DNA of 64,000 bases from Arthrobacter sp. 18067 (GTDB lineage Bacteria; Actinomycetota; Actinomycetes; Actinomycetales; Micrococcaceae), in assembly GCF_902706295.1 (NCBI RefSeq), contig NZ_CACSJJ010000019.1, positions 1 through 64,000 of the forward strand, read 5' to 3'. A model generated the notes under the pieces. That model worked only from the letters and a program-made list of their open reading frames with translations. It did not search any database and was not told where the DNA came from. How positions within the stretch are numbered: the first letter of the stretch is position 1; the number at the start of each line of letters is the position of its first letter. The position numbers and the translations under genes are program-made. Positions 48,941 to 57,968 of the stretch are shown here, in pieces.

Positions 48941-49360
48941 GTGAAAACACTTTCCACTACGCTTCCTGGCCTTCTCGCTGACGCGCCCCGGGATCGGCCC
49001 GCTCCCTTTGGGGTCCCGGAGGCTCCTTCCCTGGAACCGGTGACAACCCAGCCGTACGAGCCCTCCGAGTACGAGCTGGAACATAACGAACTCGAGCGAT
49101 TCGATGTCGAGGAAGAAATCGGGGAGTTCGAACTGGGCTTCGACGAATTTGAGGAGTTCGAGGAGGGGCGGCTTGAGGACGATGGGTTCTGGGCAAGGAC
49201 GCAGCTGATGGGTTCGGAAGCGGGTATGGCTACCGCCGAGTACGCCATCGCTACTCTTGCTGCCGTAGGTCTTGCCGGCCTGCTGGTGGTCATACTTCGC
49301 AGTGAAGAGGTTCGCGGCTTCCTTCTCAATCTGATCCGCACTGCACTGTCCTTGCCATGA
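48941..49360 (+). CDS. DUF4244-type Flp pilin with unusually long acidic leader
   Basis: 139 residues. The C-terminal part is a Flp pilin: a prepilin-peptidase-like site at Gly95-Met96, then ATAEYAIATLAAVGLAGLLVV with the conserved Glu-Tyr at mature +5/+6 (shown in part). The leader of 95 residues is far longer than normal, and residues 40-81 contain 21 Glu/Asp (e.g. DVEEEIGEFELGFDEFEEFE). The GTG at 48941 has a GAAAGGAAACC site, the best in the region, so the long form is preferred; an internal start near Met90 would give a normal leader but lacks a site. It would polymerise into the pilus fibre after processing. Confidence 0.8.
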   Translation: MKTLSTTLPGLLADAPRDRPAPFGVPEAPSLEPVTTQPYEPSEYELEHNELERFDVEEEIGEFELGFDEFEEFEEGRLEDDGFWARTQLMGSEAGMATAEYAIATLAAVGLAGLLVVILRSEEVRGFLLNLIRTALSLP

Positions 49361-49773
49361 CGCGCGTGCTGCCTGCCCGCGGGCAAGCGTCCCGGAGCAA
49401 ACAGGATCGGGGTGCTGTCACTGCTGAATTTGCCGTCGCTTTGCCTGCCGTGATACTGCTCCTGGCCTTCATGCTGGCAGGCGGCGCTGCGGGCATCACT
49501 CAACTGCGTCTGGAGGAAGCCGCCAGGGCAGGTGCGCGGGCATCGGCCAGGGGCGAGACAGCGGCCTCGGTGCAAGGAATCGTCAGGAGGCTTGGCGGGG
49601 AGGGCGTCAGTTCGTCGCTGGTCGACGACGGCACTTGGCTCACAGTGACAGCCTCGTCGCCCGTTGGTGGCGCCTTGGGAAAACTGATCCCGTGGACGCT
49701 GTCAGCATCGGCATCCGCCCGTGGAGAATTACCCAGTGCAGAATCACCCGGTGAAGGGTCAGGCGTCCCGTGA
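49357..49773 (+). CDS. TadE-like pseudopilin
   Basis: 138-residue protein: a basic start, RGAVTAEFAVALPAVILLLAF (TadE motif with Glu-Phe after the Gly) near residue 18, and a short extracytoplasmic domain with LRLEEAARAGARASARGE. TadE proteins are minor pilins processed by the TadV peptidase. The ATG overlaps the pilin gene's stop codon (ATGA). The C-terminal 20 residues are polar. Confidence 0.88.
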   Translation: MTRVLPARGQASRSKQDRGAVTAEFAVALPAVILLLAFMLAGGAAGITQLRLEEAARAGARASARGETAASVQGIVRRLGGEGVSSSLVDDGTWLTVTASSPVGGALGKLIPWTLSASASARGELPSAESPGEGSGVP

Positions 49774-50132
49774 TGCCCTTGCCAGCACGCTCCCATCATG
49801 AGCGCGGGGCTGGAACGGTTCTCGCTCTGACGTTGGGTGCGGTCGTGATGGCATTGCTTGTAGGAGTGCTCCTGCTGGCGCAGGCGGGAGTGTTGGCGTC
49901 ACGGGCTGCATCGGCCGCTGACCTCGCAGCTCTTGCTGCGGCAGATGCTGCCCGGGGCCTCACGTCAGGAGATCCGTGTGCAGTGGCGTCCGATGTAGCC
50001 GGGCGCCACGATGCAACGCTGACTTCCTGCACCGTGGTCGGAGGGGACGTGGTGGAAGTCGCCACCGCGCTGGCACACCCTTTCGACTGGGGAGGTGCCA
50101 CCGGCCGGGCTCGGGCCGGACCACCCCCGTAG
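49770..50132 (+). CDS. Rv3654c-like TadE/G-type pilus protein
   Basis: 120-residue protein with RGAGTVLALTLGAVVMALLV near residue 12, one helix, and ASRAASAADLAALAAADAA, the pattern of Rv3654c-family helicase/secretion-neighbourhood proteins. The tail has a Cys pair (DPCAVASDV, LTSCTVV). The GTG at 49770 overlaps the TadE stop. It ends the operon; the convergent helicase gene begins 39 bp further on. A prepilin peptidase and secretin-like gene are not present in the window. Confidence 0.82.
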   Translation: MMPLPARSHHERGAGTVLALTLGAVVMALLVGVLLLAQAGVLASRAASAADLAALAAADAARGLTSGDPCAVASDVAGRHDATLTSCTVVGGDVVEVATALAHPFDWGGATGRARAGPPP

Positions 50133-50171
50133 GCTGCGTGCGCTGACTGTTTTGCTTGGGCGGAGCCGTGG

Positions 50172-52514
50172 CTAGACGGCGTCCTTCAACAAGACTCCCA
50201 GCAATGTGATGGCGGCTGCCTTGTCCAGCGGGTTGTTCTTGTTGCCGCATTTGGGGGACTGAACGCAGGACGGGCAGCCGTTCTCGCACTCACATGCCTT
50301 GATCGCCTCCCTCGTGGCGGTCAGCCAGGTCTTGGCCTTTTCAAAGCCCCGCTCAGCGAATCCAGCGCCGCCTGGATGGCCGTCGTAGACGAAGATCGTG
50401 GGCACACCCGTGTCGGCGTGCAGGGCGGTGGAAACCCCGCCGATGTCCCAGCGGTCGCTTGATGCCACCAGGGGAAGGAGCCCGATGGCGGCATGTTCGG
50501 CCGCGTGCAGCGCCCCGGGAAATTCCGCTTCCACCAGGCCGGCTCCGTGAAGCGAACGGTTATCCACCACAAACCAGACGGCCTTGGTAAACAGATCGCG
50601 TGCCCCCAGCTCGAGGGGTTCCTCGCCAAGGATCTCATTTGAGATCAATGCCTTCCGCTGAAAGGAGACAACTTGAGTGGTCACTTTGACGTCGCCGAAA
50701 TGCACGGTGATGTCGCCCCACTGCACCGAACGGGATGTTTCGAGGACCTCGATCTGGGTAACGTCCCGGGCCGTGGTGTAGAAATCGGGGTTTACGCGCC
50801 GGACCATCACGCAATGGTCGGATTCGTTCAAGTCCTCCACAAGGTAGCTCTCGCCTTGGTGGACATAGATGGCACCCGTGTGGGCCTGGTAGTGCGTTTG
50901 TGGCGAGTCCATGGTTCCCAGGAGGGACCCGGTCTCAGCATCGACGATGCTGACAGGTCCGCCTCCGTCGGCCCGGAGGTTCACCATCCCTGCGGCGCTC
51001 TCCGGATGTGTCCAAAACCATCCTGCGGGCCGCTTCCGGAGGTATCCCTGAACCACCAGACGATCGAGAAGGCCTTCTGCTGTTGGGCCGAAGAGTTCAA
51101 GCTCGGCAGGACCGATCGGCAACTCCGCTGCGGCCGCGCACAAGTGCGGACCGAGGACGTACGGGTTGCCGGGATCAAACACGGTGGCTTCCACGGACAC
51201 ATCAAAGATGGCCTCGGGATGGTTGACCAGATAGGTGTCCAGGGGGTCGTCGCTGGCCACAAAGGCCGCTATGGCATCCTGCCCGGCCCGTCCGGCGCGT
51301 CCAATCTGCTGGAAAAGGGAAGCGCGGGTGCCCGGCCATCCGGCCACAAGCACCGCATCGAGCCCCGAAATGTCGATGCCCAGTTCCAAGGCAGACGTGC
51401 TGGCAACTCCCAGCAGCCGTCCGGACCTCAATGCTTGCTCCAAGGCCCGCCGCTCTTCGGGCAAGTACCCGGATCTGTAGGCGGCCACCCGGCCCGGCAA
51501 GCTGGGGTCCACCTCGTCCAACAATCTCTTGGTGATGGATGCGATGGACTCGGCGCCGCGTCGGGATTTGATGAAAGCGATGGTCCGCACGCGGGAGGAA
51601 ACGAGGTTGGCCAGGATGTCCGCTGTTTCGGCTACGGCAGTCCGCCGCTGTTTGGCACCATTCTCGCCCTTGAGGTCAGTGAGCGCCGGCTCCCAGAAGG
51701 CCACGGTGGTGGAGCCGTGCGGAGAGCAGTCTTCGGATACTTCCCTCACAGGGGCGCCGATGAGCCGTCCGAAGGAAACTCCTGGGTCGGAGGCCGTGGC
51801 AGATGCTGCAATGAACACAGGCTCGGGGAAAGTGTTTCCCGCACCGTAGTAGGCGCAGATCCGCCGGAGGCGGCGCATCAGATTGGCGACGTGGGAGCCG
51901 AAGACACCGCGGTAGCTGTGGGCTTCATCCACGATGACGTAGCGCAGCCGCCGGAAGAACTTCGCCCACCACGTGTGGTTGGGAAGGATTCCGAAGTGCA
52001 GCATGTCAGGGTTGGCCAGGATGAAGTTTGCGTGATCACGGATCCATCGGCGCGACGCAACGTCGGTGTCGCCGTCGTATGTTTCCGCCCGAACAGTGGG
52101 CAGCTTCAGCGCGCGGATCGCGGCAAGCTGGTCAGCTGCCAGGGCCTTGGTGGGCGAGAGATAGAGGGTGACCGCACCGTCGTCGTGGATCTTCCCGGGA
52201 TCGGACAGGACCCGCAGTTCGGAGCGGTGTATCGCGTCCAGGGCTGGCAATTGGTAGGCGAGCGACTTCCCCGAGGCTGTTCCGGTGGCGATGACCACGT
52301 GCTGGCCCGAGTGGGCGAGGTCGGCGGCCTGGATTTGATGCCGGTACGGTTCATGGATCCCCAAGGTTCCATAAGCTGCCACGACGTCGGGGTGCACCCA
52401 GCCGGGCCACGGCTCGTTAACGGCTTTTCTGGCAGGGATGGTGTGGACATGCCGCAGCTGCTCAGGGTCCGGTGTCCGGCCCAGCAGGGAGATCAATGAA
52501 TGAGGTGCAGCCAC
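50172..52514 (-). CDS. DEAD/DEAH-box DNA helicase of the MrfA/SftH family
   Basis: 780-residue superfamily 2 helicase. Motif I is ATGTASGKSLAYQLPAL near 75, Ia is LYLSPTKALAADQ near 115, II is VIVDEAHSYRG near 192, III is IAASATASDP near 235, and VI is QQIGRAGRAGQDA near 397. The C-terminal region (DUF1998-like) ends in a four-Cys cluster, CECENGCPSCVQSPKCGN near 750, as in B. subtilis MrfA (mitomycin repair) and mycobacterial SftH. A DNA-damage repair role is inferred from that family. The start is GTG at 52514. It faces the Tad operon, the same pairing as in M. tuberculosis (Rv3649 near Rv3654c-Rv3660c, from memory). Confidence 0.92.
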   Translation of the reverse strand: MAAPHSLISLLGRTPDPEQLRHVHTIPARKAVNEPWPGWVHPDVVAAYGTLGIHEPYRHQIQAADLAHSGQHVVIATGTASGKSLAYQLPALDAIHRSELRVLSDPGKIHDDGAVTLYLSPTKALAADQLAAIRALKLPTVRAETYDGDTDVASRRWIRDHANFILANPDMLHFGILPNHTWWAKFFRRLRYVIVDEAHSYRGVFGSHVANLMRRLRRICAYYGAGNTFPEPVFIAASATASDPGVSFGRLIGAPVREVSEDCSPHGSTTVAFWEPALTDLKGENGAKQRRTAVAETADILANLVSSRVRTIAFIKSRRGAESIASITKRLLDEVDPSLPGRVAAYRSGYLPEERRALEQALRSGRLLGVASTSALELGIDISGLDAVLVAGWPGTRASLFQQIGRAGRAGQDAIAAFVASDDPLDTYLVNHPEAIFDVSVEATVFDPGNPYVLGPHLCAAAAELPIGPAELELFGPTAEGLLDRLVVQGYLRKRPAGWFWTHPESAAGMVNLRADGGGPVSIVDAETGSLLGTMDSPQTHYQAHTGAIYVHQGESYLVEDLNESDHCVMVRRVNPDFYTTARDVTQIEVLETSRSVQWGDITVHFGDVKVTTQVVSFQRKALISNEILGEEPLELGARDLFTKAVWFVVDNRSLHGAGLVEAEFPGALHAAEHAAIGLLPLVASSDRWDIGGVSTALHADTGVPTIFVYDGHPGGAGFAERGFEKAKTWLTATREAIKACECENGCPSCVQSPKCGNKNNPLDKAAAITLLGVLLKDAV

Positions 52515-52595
52515 CGAATCATTCTGTCACTCCGCAGGCACGCCGACGGCGGCACCCAAGGGCTCCGCCGTCGTGCCTGGCCTTTCCCGTCGCCG

Positions 52596-53291
52596 CTAGG
52601 CCCCCGAGAGGTCCGATCCTTCAGTGCCACTGACGGACATCATGAGCACGTGGCACACCACGTCCCATCCAAGGTGGGAGTAGAGCTTCTGGCCGTCCAA
52701 GGATGCCAGCAAAAGGCCGTTTTCAACGTCATGCGAGAAAGCCTGGGCGGCCAGGGCCTTCATGATGAAGCTTCCCAGTCCGCGACGTTGGAAGTCGGGT
52801 TCGGTGACGATCTTGTCGAAGACAGCGGTGCCGTCCACCACGAAAACCCGGCCGCTGGCGGCAACCTGCTCGCCGGAGTGGACCACAGCGTGATGCACCC
52901 CGTTTGATTCGGAGGTTGCAAGCTCCAGGTCGTCGTCAGGAAGCCAGGGATCCTCGGCATCCTGGGTTTCCATGTCCACGATCATCATGGTTTGCGAAGC
53001 GGACGTCACGGTGAGCCCGTGCTGTTCAGCCAGGTACTTGTACCGTTGGACGTCGTTGGTGAGGATCGTCAGGATCCGGGTTGGGGCTTCTGCGGTCTTG
53101 CCCGCCAGGGCAGTGAACTCTTCGTCCGAGGGATCATGGGCGAAATACTCCCAGTCACCGGTTTTGTCGGCGCGAAAGGCGGCAGGGAAGCGGCCCTCTT
53201 GGCGTAACTCATAGCCCCGGCAACCGGACCAGCCGGCCACCCAGACTTCCAAAAGGTGCGCAATGTCTTCAACCAAGGCGTCTGGACTCAT
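52596..53291 (-). CDS. GNAT-family N-acetyltransferase
   Basis: 231-residue acetyltransferase. The first half (residues 1-115) is a divergent, possibly second GNAT-like fold; the second half has the acetyl-CoA loop DFQRRGLGSFIMKALAAQA near 175 and YSHLGWDVV near 208. The ATG at 53291 has TACTCT 6 nt upstream on the minus strand and no ribosome site, which suits a leaderless mRNA; an ATG 33 nt earlier is less likely. The substrate is unknown. Confidence 0.8.
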   Translation of the reverse strand: MSPDALVEDIAHLLEVWVAGWSGCRGYELRQEGRFPAAFRADKTGDWEYFAHDPSDEEFTALAGKTAEAPTRILTILTNDVQRYKYLAEQHGLTVTSASQTMMIVDMETQDAEDPWLPDDDLELATSESNGVHHAVVHSGEQVAASGRVFVVDGTAVFDKIVTEPDFQRRGLGSFIMKALAAQAFSHDVENGLLLASLDGQKLYSHLGWDVVCHVLMMSVSGTEGSDLSGA

Positions 53292-53439
53292 GTAGAGAGA
53301 GTATGCCAGCGCACCATGAAGCAACAGAGCCCTGTCAGCCCGGGAATCGTTGCTTATGGAATTGTGACGTCTTCTCCTGCCCGGAAGCCCGGAAGCGGCG
53401 GCCGAGGGGCGATTTTACTGCACCAAGTACCCTTGAATA

Positions 53440-54336
53440 GTGGCTTTAAACAGAATTGTGCTCTTCTATGGCTTTACCCCGATCGCCGACCCCGACGCCG
53501 TGCGTCTGTGGCAGCGCGCCCTGTGCGAAAAACTTGGCCTCACCGGTCGGATCCTCATTTCGAAGGACGGCATCAACGCCACGGTGGGCGGCGAGCTGAA
53601 CAACATGAAGCAGTACGTGAAAACCACTCGTGAATATAAGGGTTTCCACGGAATCGACTTCAAGTGGTCAGAGGGTGGCGCAGCCGACTTCCCTCGCCTC
53701 AGTGTCAAGGTCCGCGATGAGATCGTCTCATTCGGTGCTCCCGGCGAACTCAAGGTCGATGACAACGGCGTGGTGGGTGGCGGCAAGCACCTCCAGCCAG
53801 AGGAACTCCACGCGCTGGTGGAGGCCAGGAAATCCAGCGGCGAAGACGTTGTGTTCTTCGATGGCCGCAATGCCTTCGAAGCGCAGATCGGCAAGTTCAA
53901 GGACGCGATCGTTCCGGACGTCGACACCACCCATGACTTCATCAAGGAACTGGATTCGGGCAAGTACGACGACCTGAAGGACAAGCCCGTAGTCACGTAT
54001 TGCACCGGTGGCATCCGCTGCGAGGTATTGTCCAGCCTGATGGTCAACCGCGGCTTCAAAGAGGTCTACCAGCTGGACGGCGGGATTGTCCGCTACGGCG
54101 AAACGTTCAAGGACAAGGGCCTGTGGGAGGGTTCCCTTTATGTCTTCGACAAGCGCATGCACGTGGAGTTCAGCGAGGACGCCAAGACCATTGGTGAGTG
54201 CGTCCGCTGCGCCGCTCCAACCAACAAGTTCGAGAACTGTTCCAACCTCAGCTGCCGCACCTTGACCCTCTATTGTGCCGAATGTGCTTCCAGCCCGGAA
54301 ACACTGCGGTGCCCCGGAGGCTGCGAGGCCGCCTAA
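53440..54336 (+). CDS. trhO: Rhodanese-type tRNA uridine hydroxylase TrhO (YceA)
   Basis: 298-residue protein. The N-terminal acylphosphatase-like domain has GRILISKDGINATVGGELN near 36; the rhodanese domain holds the active Cys in TYCTGGIRCEVL near 187; the C-terminus carries four-Cys pairs (GECVRCAAPTNKFENC, CRTLTLYCAEC) that may bind zinc. TrhO makes 5-hydroxyuridine at tRNA position 34 with oxygen. The GTG at 53440 follows TACCCT (53428-53433) by 6 nt, a leaderless arrangement, and the upstream 13 nt match those of purD. Confidence 0.92.
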   Translation: MALNRIVLFYGFTPIADPDAVRLWQRALCEKLGLTGRILISKDGINATVGGELNNMKQYVKTTREYKGFHGIDFKWSEGGAADFPRLSVKVRDEIVSFGAPGELKVDDNGVVGGGKHLQPEELHALVEARKSSGEDVVFFDGRNAFEAQIGKFKDAIVPDVDTTHDFIKELDSGKYDDLKDKPVVTYCTGGIRCEVLSSLMVNRGFKEVYQLDGGIVRYGETFKDKGLWEGSLYVFDKRMHVEFSEDAKTIGECVRCAAPTNKFENCSNLSCRTLTLYCAECASSPETLRCPGGCEAA

Positions 54337-54343
54337 GACAGCC

Positions 54344-54874
54344 TCAGAGCCTGCTTACCCTGTAGGCGAAGTTGGCGTCCGACCTGGACCCGACCGTGAT
54401 GGACAAGATGGCATCCTTATCCAGTTGAACCACGCTCACCCGCGCATTGGCGCACCCCAGAGTCAGGTCCACGAGTGCCACGTCGTTCAGCCGGACGGCG
54501 AAAGTCACGCGCCGGGTACCCCGGCATGCCAACGTCACCGCGTACGTTCCTCCGGGCAACTGAACTGTTTGCTCGGACTTGGATTCGCCGGGGTTGAGGT
54601 AACCGCTGCTTGAGTAGAACGACTGTCCCTGCGATTCAGGCAGGGAAGCCTTGGCCCACTCTTCCAGGGCTTCGCCTGTGACGGTTTCTTCCAGCGCCGG
54701 ATCGGGCGGAAGGACAACATTTCCGGCTGTGGAAGTGGAGCTGGCCTCTGGCCTGCCGCCGTCCTCGTAGGTATATTCGCAGCCGGCCACGCTGCCGCAG
54801 AGGACAACGAGAAGTACGACGGCGGCCCTCGCCAGCCGCTGTGGCATCACCGAGCAAGCTGCCTTGCTGCCCAT
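54344..54874 (-). CDS. Secreted lipoprotein, function unknown (paralogue 1)
   Basis: 176 residues with a lipoprotein signal ending in SVAGC near residue 32. The mature domain has SEQTVQLPGGTYAVTLACRG, then a pair of Cys (ACRG and LGCANA) that could form a disulfide, and ends YRVSRL. A similar plan (PAGTYTLTMACDG, AAACNG, AYHMVP) is seen in the next gene, so the two are likely paralogues. The ATG at 54874 has TAAAGT 6 nt upstream, supporting the long start and a leaderless mRNA. No family was recognised. Confidence 0.75.
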   Translation of the reverse strand: MGSKAACSVMPQRLARAAVVLLVVLCGSVAGCEYTYEDGGRPEASSTSTAGNVVLPPDPALEETVTGEALEEWAKASLPESQGQSFYSSSGYLNPGESKSEQTVQLPGGTYAVTLACRGTRRVTFAVRLNDVALVDLTLGCANARVSVVQLDKDAILSITVGSRSDANFAYRVSRL

Positions 54875-54939
54875 GCACTGACTTTACGCCGCTGCAGTCG
54901 CTGGCTGAAGGGCTGTCTGCCGGAGGTTCCGGTGAGGGT

Positions 54940-55383
54940 CTAGCTGGTGGCTGGAACCATGTGGTAGGCGTAGATCAGCGGTGCATCGACGCTGCTCGTC
55001 GAGATGCTGAGGGAGCCCGTGCCGGGCACTTTGATCTTCACCACATCAAGGTTCCCATTGCAGGCTGCCGCGGCGTCCGTGATCTTGTTTCCGCCCGATG
55101 AGACGGCGAAGTAAGCCTTGCCGCCGCCATCGCACGCCATGGTGAGTGTGTAAGTTCCGGCAGGCACACTGGGTGCTTCCTTCACCAGCTCATCCCGGTT
55201 CAGGATCTTGCCCGAGTCCTCCAGGACCACACCGTTCACTGCCGGAAGGACTTTGTCCCTCCACGCCGGGACGTCTGCATCTGCGATATTGACCGGTGCC
55301 TGGCAGCCGCTGACTCCCAGCAGGGCCCCGGCGGTCATGGCAACAAGGCACGCACGGCGCCTTGTGGAGGAGAAGTTGAGCAT
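54940..55383 (-). CDS. Secreted lipoprotein, function unknown (paralogue 2)
   Basis: 147 residues; a signal peptide with basic STRRRACLVAM start and lipobox GVSGC (Cys27). The mature domain has VPAGTYTLTMACDGGGKAYF and a second Cys in AAACNGNLDVV, followed by a beta-rich end. Its pattern of a GTY(T/A)(V/L)T(L/M)AC strand and later Cys matches the downstream lipoprotein gene. The ATG at 55383 has TAACTT 6 nt upstream, so it has its own leaderless promoter. The function is unknown. Confidence 0.78.
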   Translation of the reverse strand: MLNFSSTRRRACLVAMTAGALLGVSGCQAPVNIADADVPAWRDKVLPAVNGVVLEDSGKILNRDELVKEAPSVPAGTYTLTMACDGGGKAYFAVSSGGNKITDAAAACNGNLDVVKIKVPGTGSLSISTSSVDAPLIYAYHMVPATS

Positions 55384-55475
55384 GATTCCAAGTTACCGGG
55401 TTCCAGGCGGGACGATTGTCCACATAGCTCCACGGGGGACCGGCCTGCCTATTGCACCGCACCTACACTTGCAGG

Positions 55476-57125
55476 GTGACTGACACAGCTTTCTTGTTTA
55501 CCGCCGGCAACATTGACGATGCTCCCCGAAGCGACCAGCCCGAGCTGCTCCCGGTGCTCGCCGGGGACCTTCGTGCCGTCTCCTACACAGTGGACGGCGT
55601 CGCTGGCCTTCTGGGGGAGTCCGCCTCCGCAGCGCTCAGCAGGGATCAAGTGGTCCCTGCGCTCCTGGCCACTGAGCGGTTGACGGATTCCCGCGATCCT
55701 GCCGTCCGGGCTTTGACTGTGGTTGTCCGTCTCTGGCTGCTCGCCGTCCCGCAGCCTGTCGCTGAGGTGGACTCTGCCTTGCCCGGGATCCGCGTGCAAG
55801 GACTGGTGGACCTGGGCTTGGTGAACGTCGAAGAGGGAACCGTCCGTGTCAATGTGGACTTGCGTCCCTACGGCTGGGAGGCCAACGCCGATGGCAGCGG
55901 CGGTGCGGAGCTCTGGGTCGCCAGCGACCTCGCAGCCCACCAGCAACCGGGAGTGCTGCGGCACGATCACGTCCTTGGCATCGGGCGTGCGTCCACAACT
56001 CTCGTCCAAACCACGTTCAGGCAGCACACCAAGCGCGCCTTGGACTTGGGGACTGGTTGCGGCATCCAAACATTCCACCTCCTGCACCACTGCGAGCATG
56101 TGACGGCCACGGACATTTCCGAGCGGGCCCTGGCGTTCACCCGCTTCAACCTGCTGCTGAACGCGGCGGAGCTTGACCTGGATCCCCGCAATTTGCAGAG
56201 TCGCGTGAGCTTGCGCCTGGGATCGCTCCTGGAACCGGTGGCAGGCGAACAGTTTGGCCTCGTGGTCTCCAATCCTCCCTTCGTGATTACACCTCGCACA
56301 GGCGGCGAATCGTCGTCGGACCAGTTCACGTATCGTGACGGAGGGCTCCCGGGGGATGGCATCGTGGCTTCGTTGGTGCAGTCCCTCGCTGGCGTACTCG
56401 AACCCGGGGGCACGGCCCAGATGCTGGGAAATTGGGAAGTCACCGCTGGCACGGACTGGAAAGACCGTCCCACGGACTGGCTCCATGATTCAGGCCTGGA
56501 CGTCTGGTTCATTCAGCGGGAGCAGGTTGATCCGGAGCAATACGCGGAAACCTGGCTGCAGGACGCCTCGCAGAACCGCGAACGCGAGCAGTACAAGGAC
56601 TCCTACGCCGCCTATCTTGATGACTTCGCGTCCAGGAACGTGGAAGGCGTGGGCTTCGGCATGATCTGGCTTCGCCGCCCCGCATCCGGTCACGAGCCCG
56701 TCCTCAGCCGGTTCGAGGAGATCACTTATCCCATCCAGCAGCCCATCGGACCGCATATGGGCGCGGCTGTGGAACAAGCCGATTGGGTAGCTGCCAATCC
56801 GATACCTGAAGCGCATCTGCTGGTGGCGGAGGACGTCACCGAGGAACGGCATCAGCGTCCCGGAGCCGCCCACCCCGGGGTCATCCTGCTGCGGCAGGGA
56901 GCGGGTCTTCGCCGGACCAATTTGCTCAGCACCGAACTCGCTGGCTTCGTCTCGGCCTGCGAGGGACAGTTGTCGGTCCGGCAGATCGCCTCGGCTTTGG
57001 TGTCGCTGCTGGGCGGCGGAGACGACTTCGACGAGGATGCTTTCCGTGAAGGACTGTTCCGCGACGTCGCCAACCTGGTCCTGGACGGCTTCCTGCTTCC
57101 GGATCCCGCGCGAATCAGCAAATGA
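55476..57125 (+). CDS. Class I SAM methyltransferase (HemK/MTS-like, long form)
   Basis: 549 residues. A helical N-terminal region (1-170) precedes a Rossmann methyltransferase with motif I ALDLGTGCGIQTFHLLHH near 188 and the NPPF motif in VVSNPPFVITPR near 263, typical of enzymes that methylate amide or amino nitrogens (PrmC, RsmC). A further domain of about 200 residues follows the catalytic core. The substrate is unknown. The GTG at 55476 has TACACT at 55464-55469, 6 nt upstream (leaderless); eight extra codons upstream are not supported. Confidence 0.85.
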   Translation: MTDTAFLFTAGNIDDAPRSDQPELLPVLAGDLRAVSYTVDGVAGLLGESASAALSRDQVVPALLATERLTDSRDPAVRALTVVVRLWLLAVPQPVAEVDSALPGIRVQGLVDLGLVNVEEGTVRVNVDLRPYGWEANADGSGGAELWVASDLAAHQQPGVLRHDHVLGIGRASTTLVQTTFRQHTKRALDLGTGCGIQTFHLLHHCEHVTATDISERALAFTRFNLLLNAAELDLDPRNLQSRVSLRLGSLLEPVAGEQFGLVVSNPPFVITPRTGGESSSDQFTYRDGGLPGDGIVASLVQSLAGVLEPGGTAQMLGNWEVTAGTDWKDRPTDWLHDSGLDVWFIQREQVDPEQYAETWLQDASQNREREQYKDSYAAYLDDFASRNVEGVGFGMIWLRRPASGHEPVLSRFEEITYPIQQPIGPHMGAAVEQADWVAANPIPEAHLLVAEDVTEERHQRPGAAHPGVILLRQGAGLRRTNLLSTELAGFVSACEGQLSVRQIASALVSLLGGGDDFDEDAFREGLFRDVANLVLDGFLLPDPARISK

Positions 57126-57204
57126 GCAGCGAATGAGCAGCGACGCGATGCCATCGGCGATCAACGCCCGTCCTCGCACAAGTGACCCTGACTACACTGA
57201 TGAA

Positions 57205-57843
57205 GTGATTGCGAACAACGAGACATCCCCGGCGTCAGGCGACGTTCCGCGGCGGAAGCGGGCCGAGAAGACGGTTGAGATCACCGATCCCAAGGCCATC
57301 CGTGCCTTGGCGCATGCTGCCCGCATCGAGGTCATCTCCGAGCTCTATGCCACTCAGGTGAGCCATACGGCAACGGAACTCGCTGCCCGTACGGGCCTCA
57401 CCCCCAGCGCCATGAGCTACCACCTCCGCGCCCTCCAGAAATGGGGGATCGTGGCCCCGGCCGAAAACGCCGGAGACGCACGCGAACGGCGATGGAAAGC
57501 GGCCGGAACGGACTTCACCATCTCGGGAGGCAGCGTCGCCAGCCCAGAGATTGCCGTGGTTGACCTGGAACTCGATGCCTTCCGCCGAAGGGCTTCGGCG
57601 TTCGCCAAAGCCCGGGGGGAACGCAGACAGCGAGGTGAAGGGGGAGAGGAACCGGTATCGGTGGTCCTCTCAAGCAACCTGCTGTACCTCACCAACCCCC
57701 AACGCAAGGAACTTGCGGACAGGATCCGAGAAGTCGTGCGGGAGTACGAACTCGAAGATCCAACCCATATACCGGAGGGTGCTGAACGTGTGGCAACCTT
57801 GTGGTCAATGATCCCGGATGACCGCGTGGCACCCGGGCAATAG
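57205..57843 (+). CDS. ArsR-like winged-helix transcriptional regulator
   Basis: 212-residue regulator. The winged helix lies at residues 27-100: DPKAIRALAHAARIEVISEL, TELAARTGLTPSAMSYHLR and ALQKWGIV are the typical ArsR/HTH_20 blocks. No metal-binding Cys pair is seen. The C-terminal half is charged and helical and may be a ligand or dimer domain. The GTG at 57205 follows TACACT (57193-57198) by 6 nt, which favours this start over ATGs at 57133-57148. Transcribed in the same direction as topA, 125 bp upstream of it. Confidence 0.83.
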   Translation: MIANNETSPASGDVPRRKRAEKTVEITDPKAIRALAHAARIEVISELYATQVSHTATELAARTGLTPSAMSYHLRALQKWGIVAPAENAGDARERRWKAAGTDFTISGGSVASPEIAVVDLELDAFRRRASAFAKARGERRQRGEGGEEPVSVVLSSNLLYLTNPQRKELADRIREVVREYELEDPTHIPEGAERVATLWSMIPDDRVAPGQ

Positions 57844-57968
57844 AGGGCCCACGCGGCCACCAAATGACCGCCCTGGTTTCCGTACCAAAACGCAGGATTC
57901 TGCAAACTATGGTGAACTAGGCCAATATGGGCACCAGCCCAATTACACATTTTTTCTGTAGGAGCACC

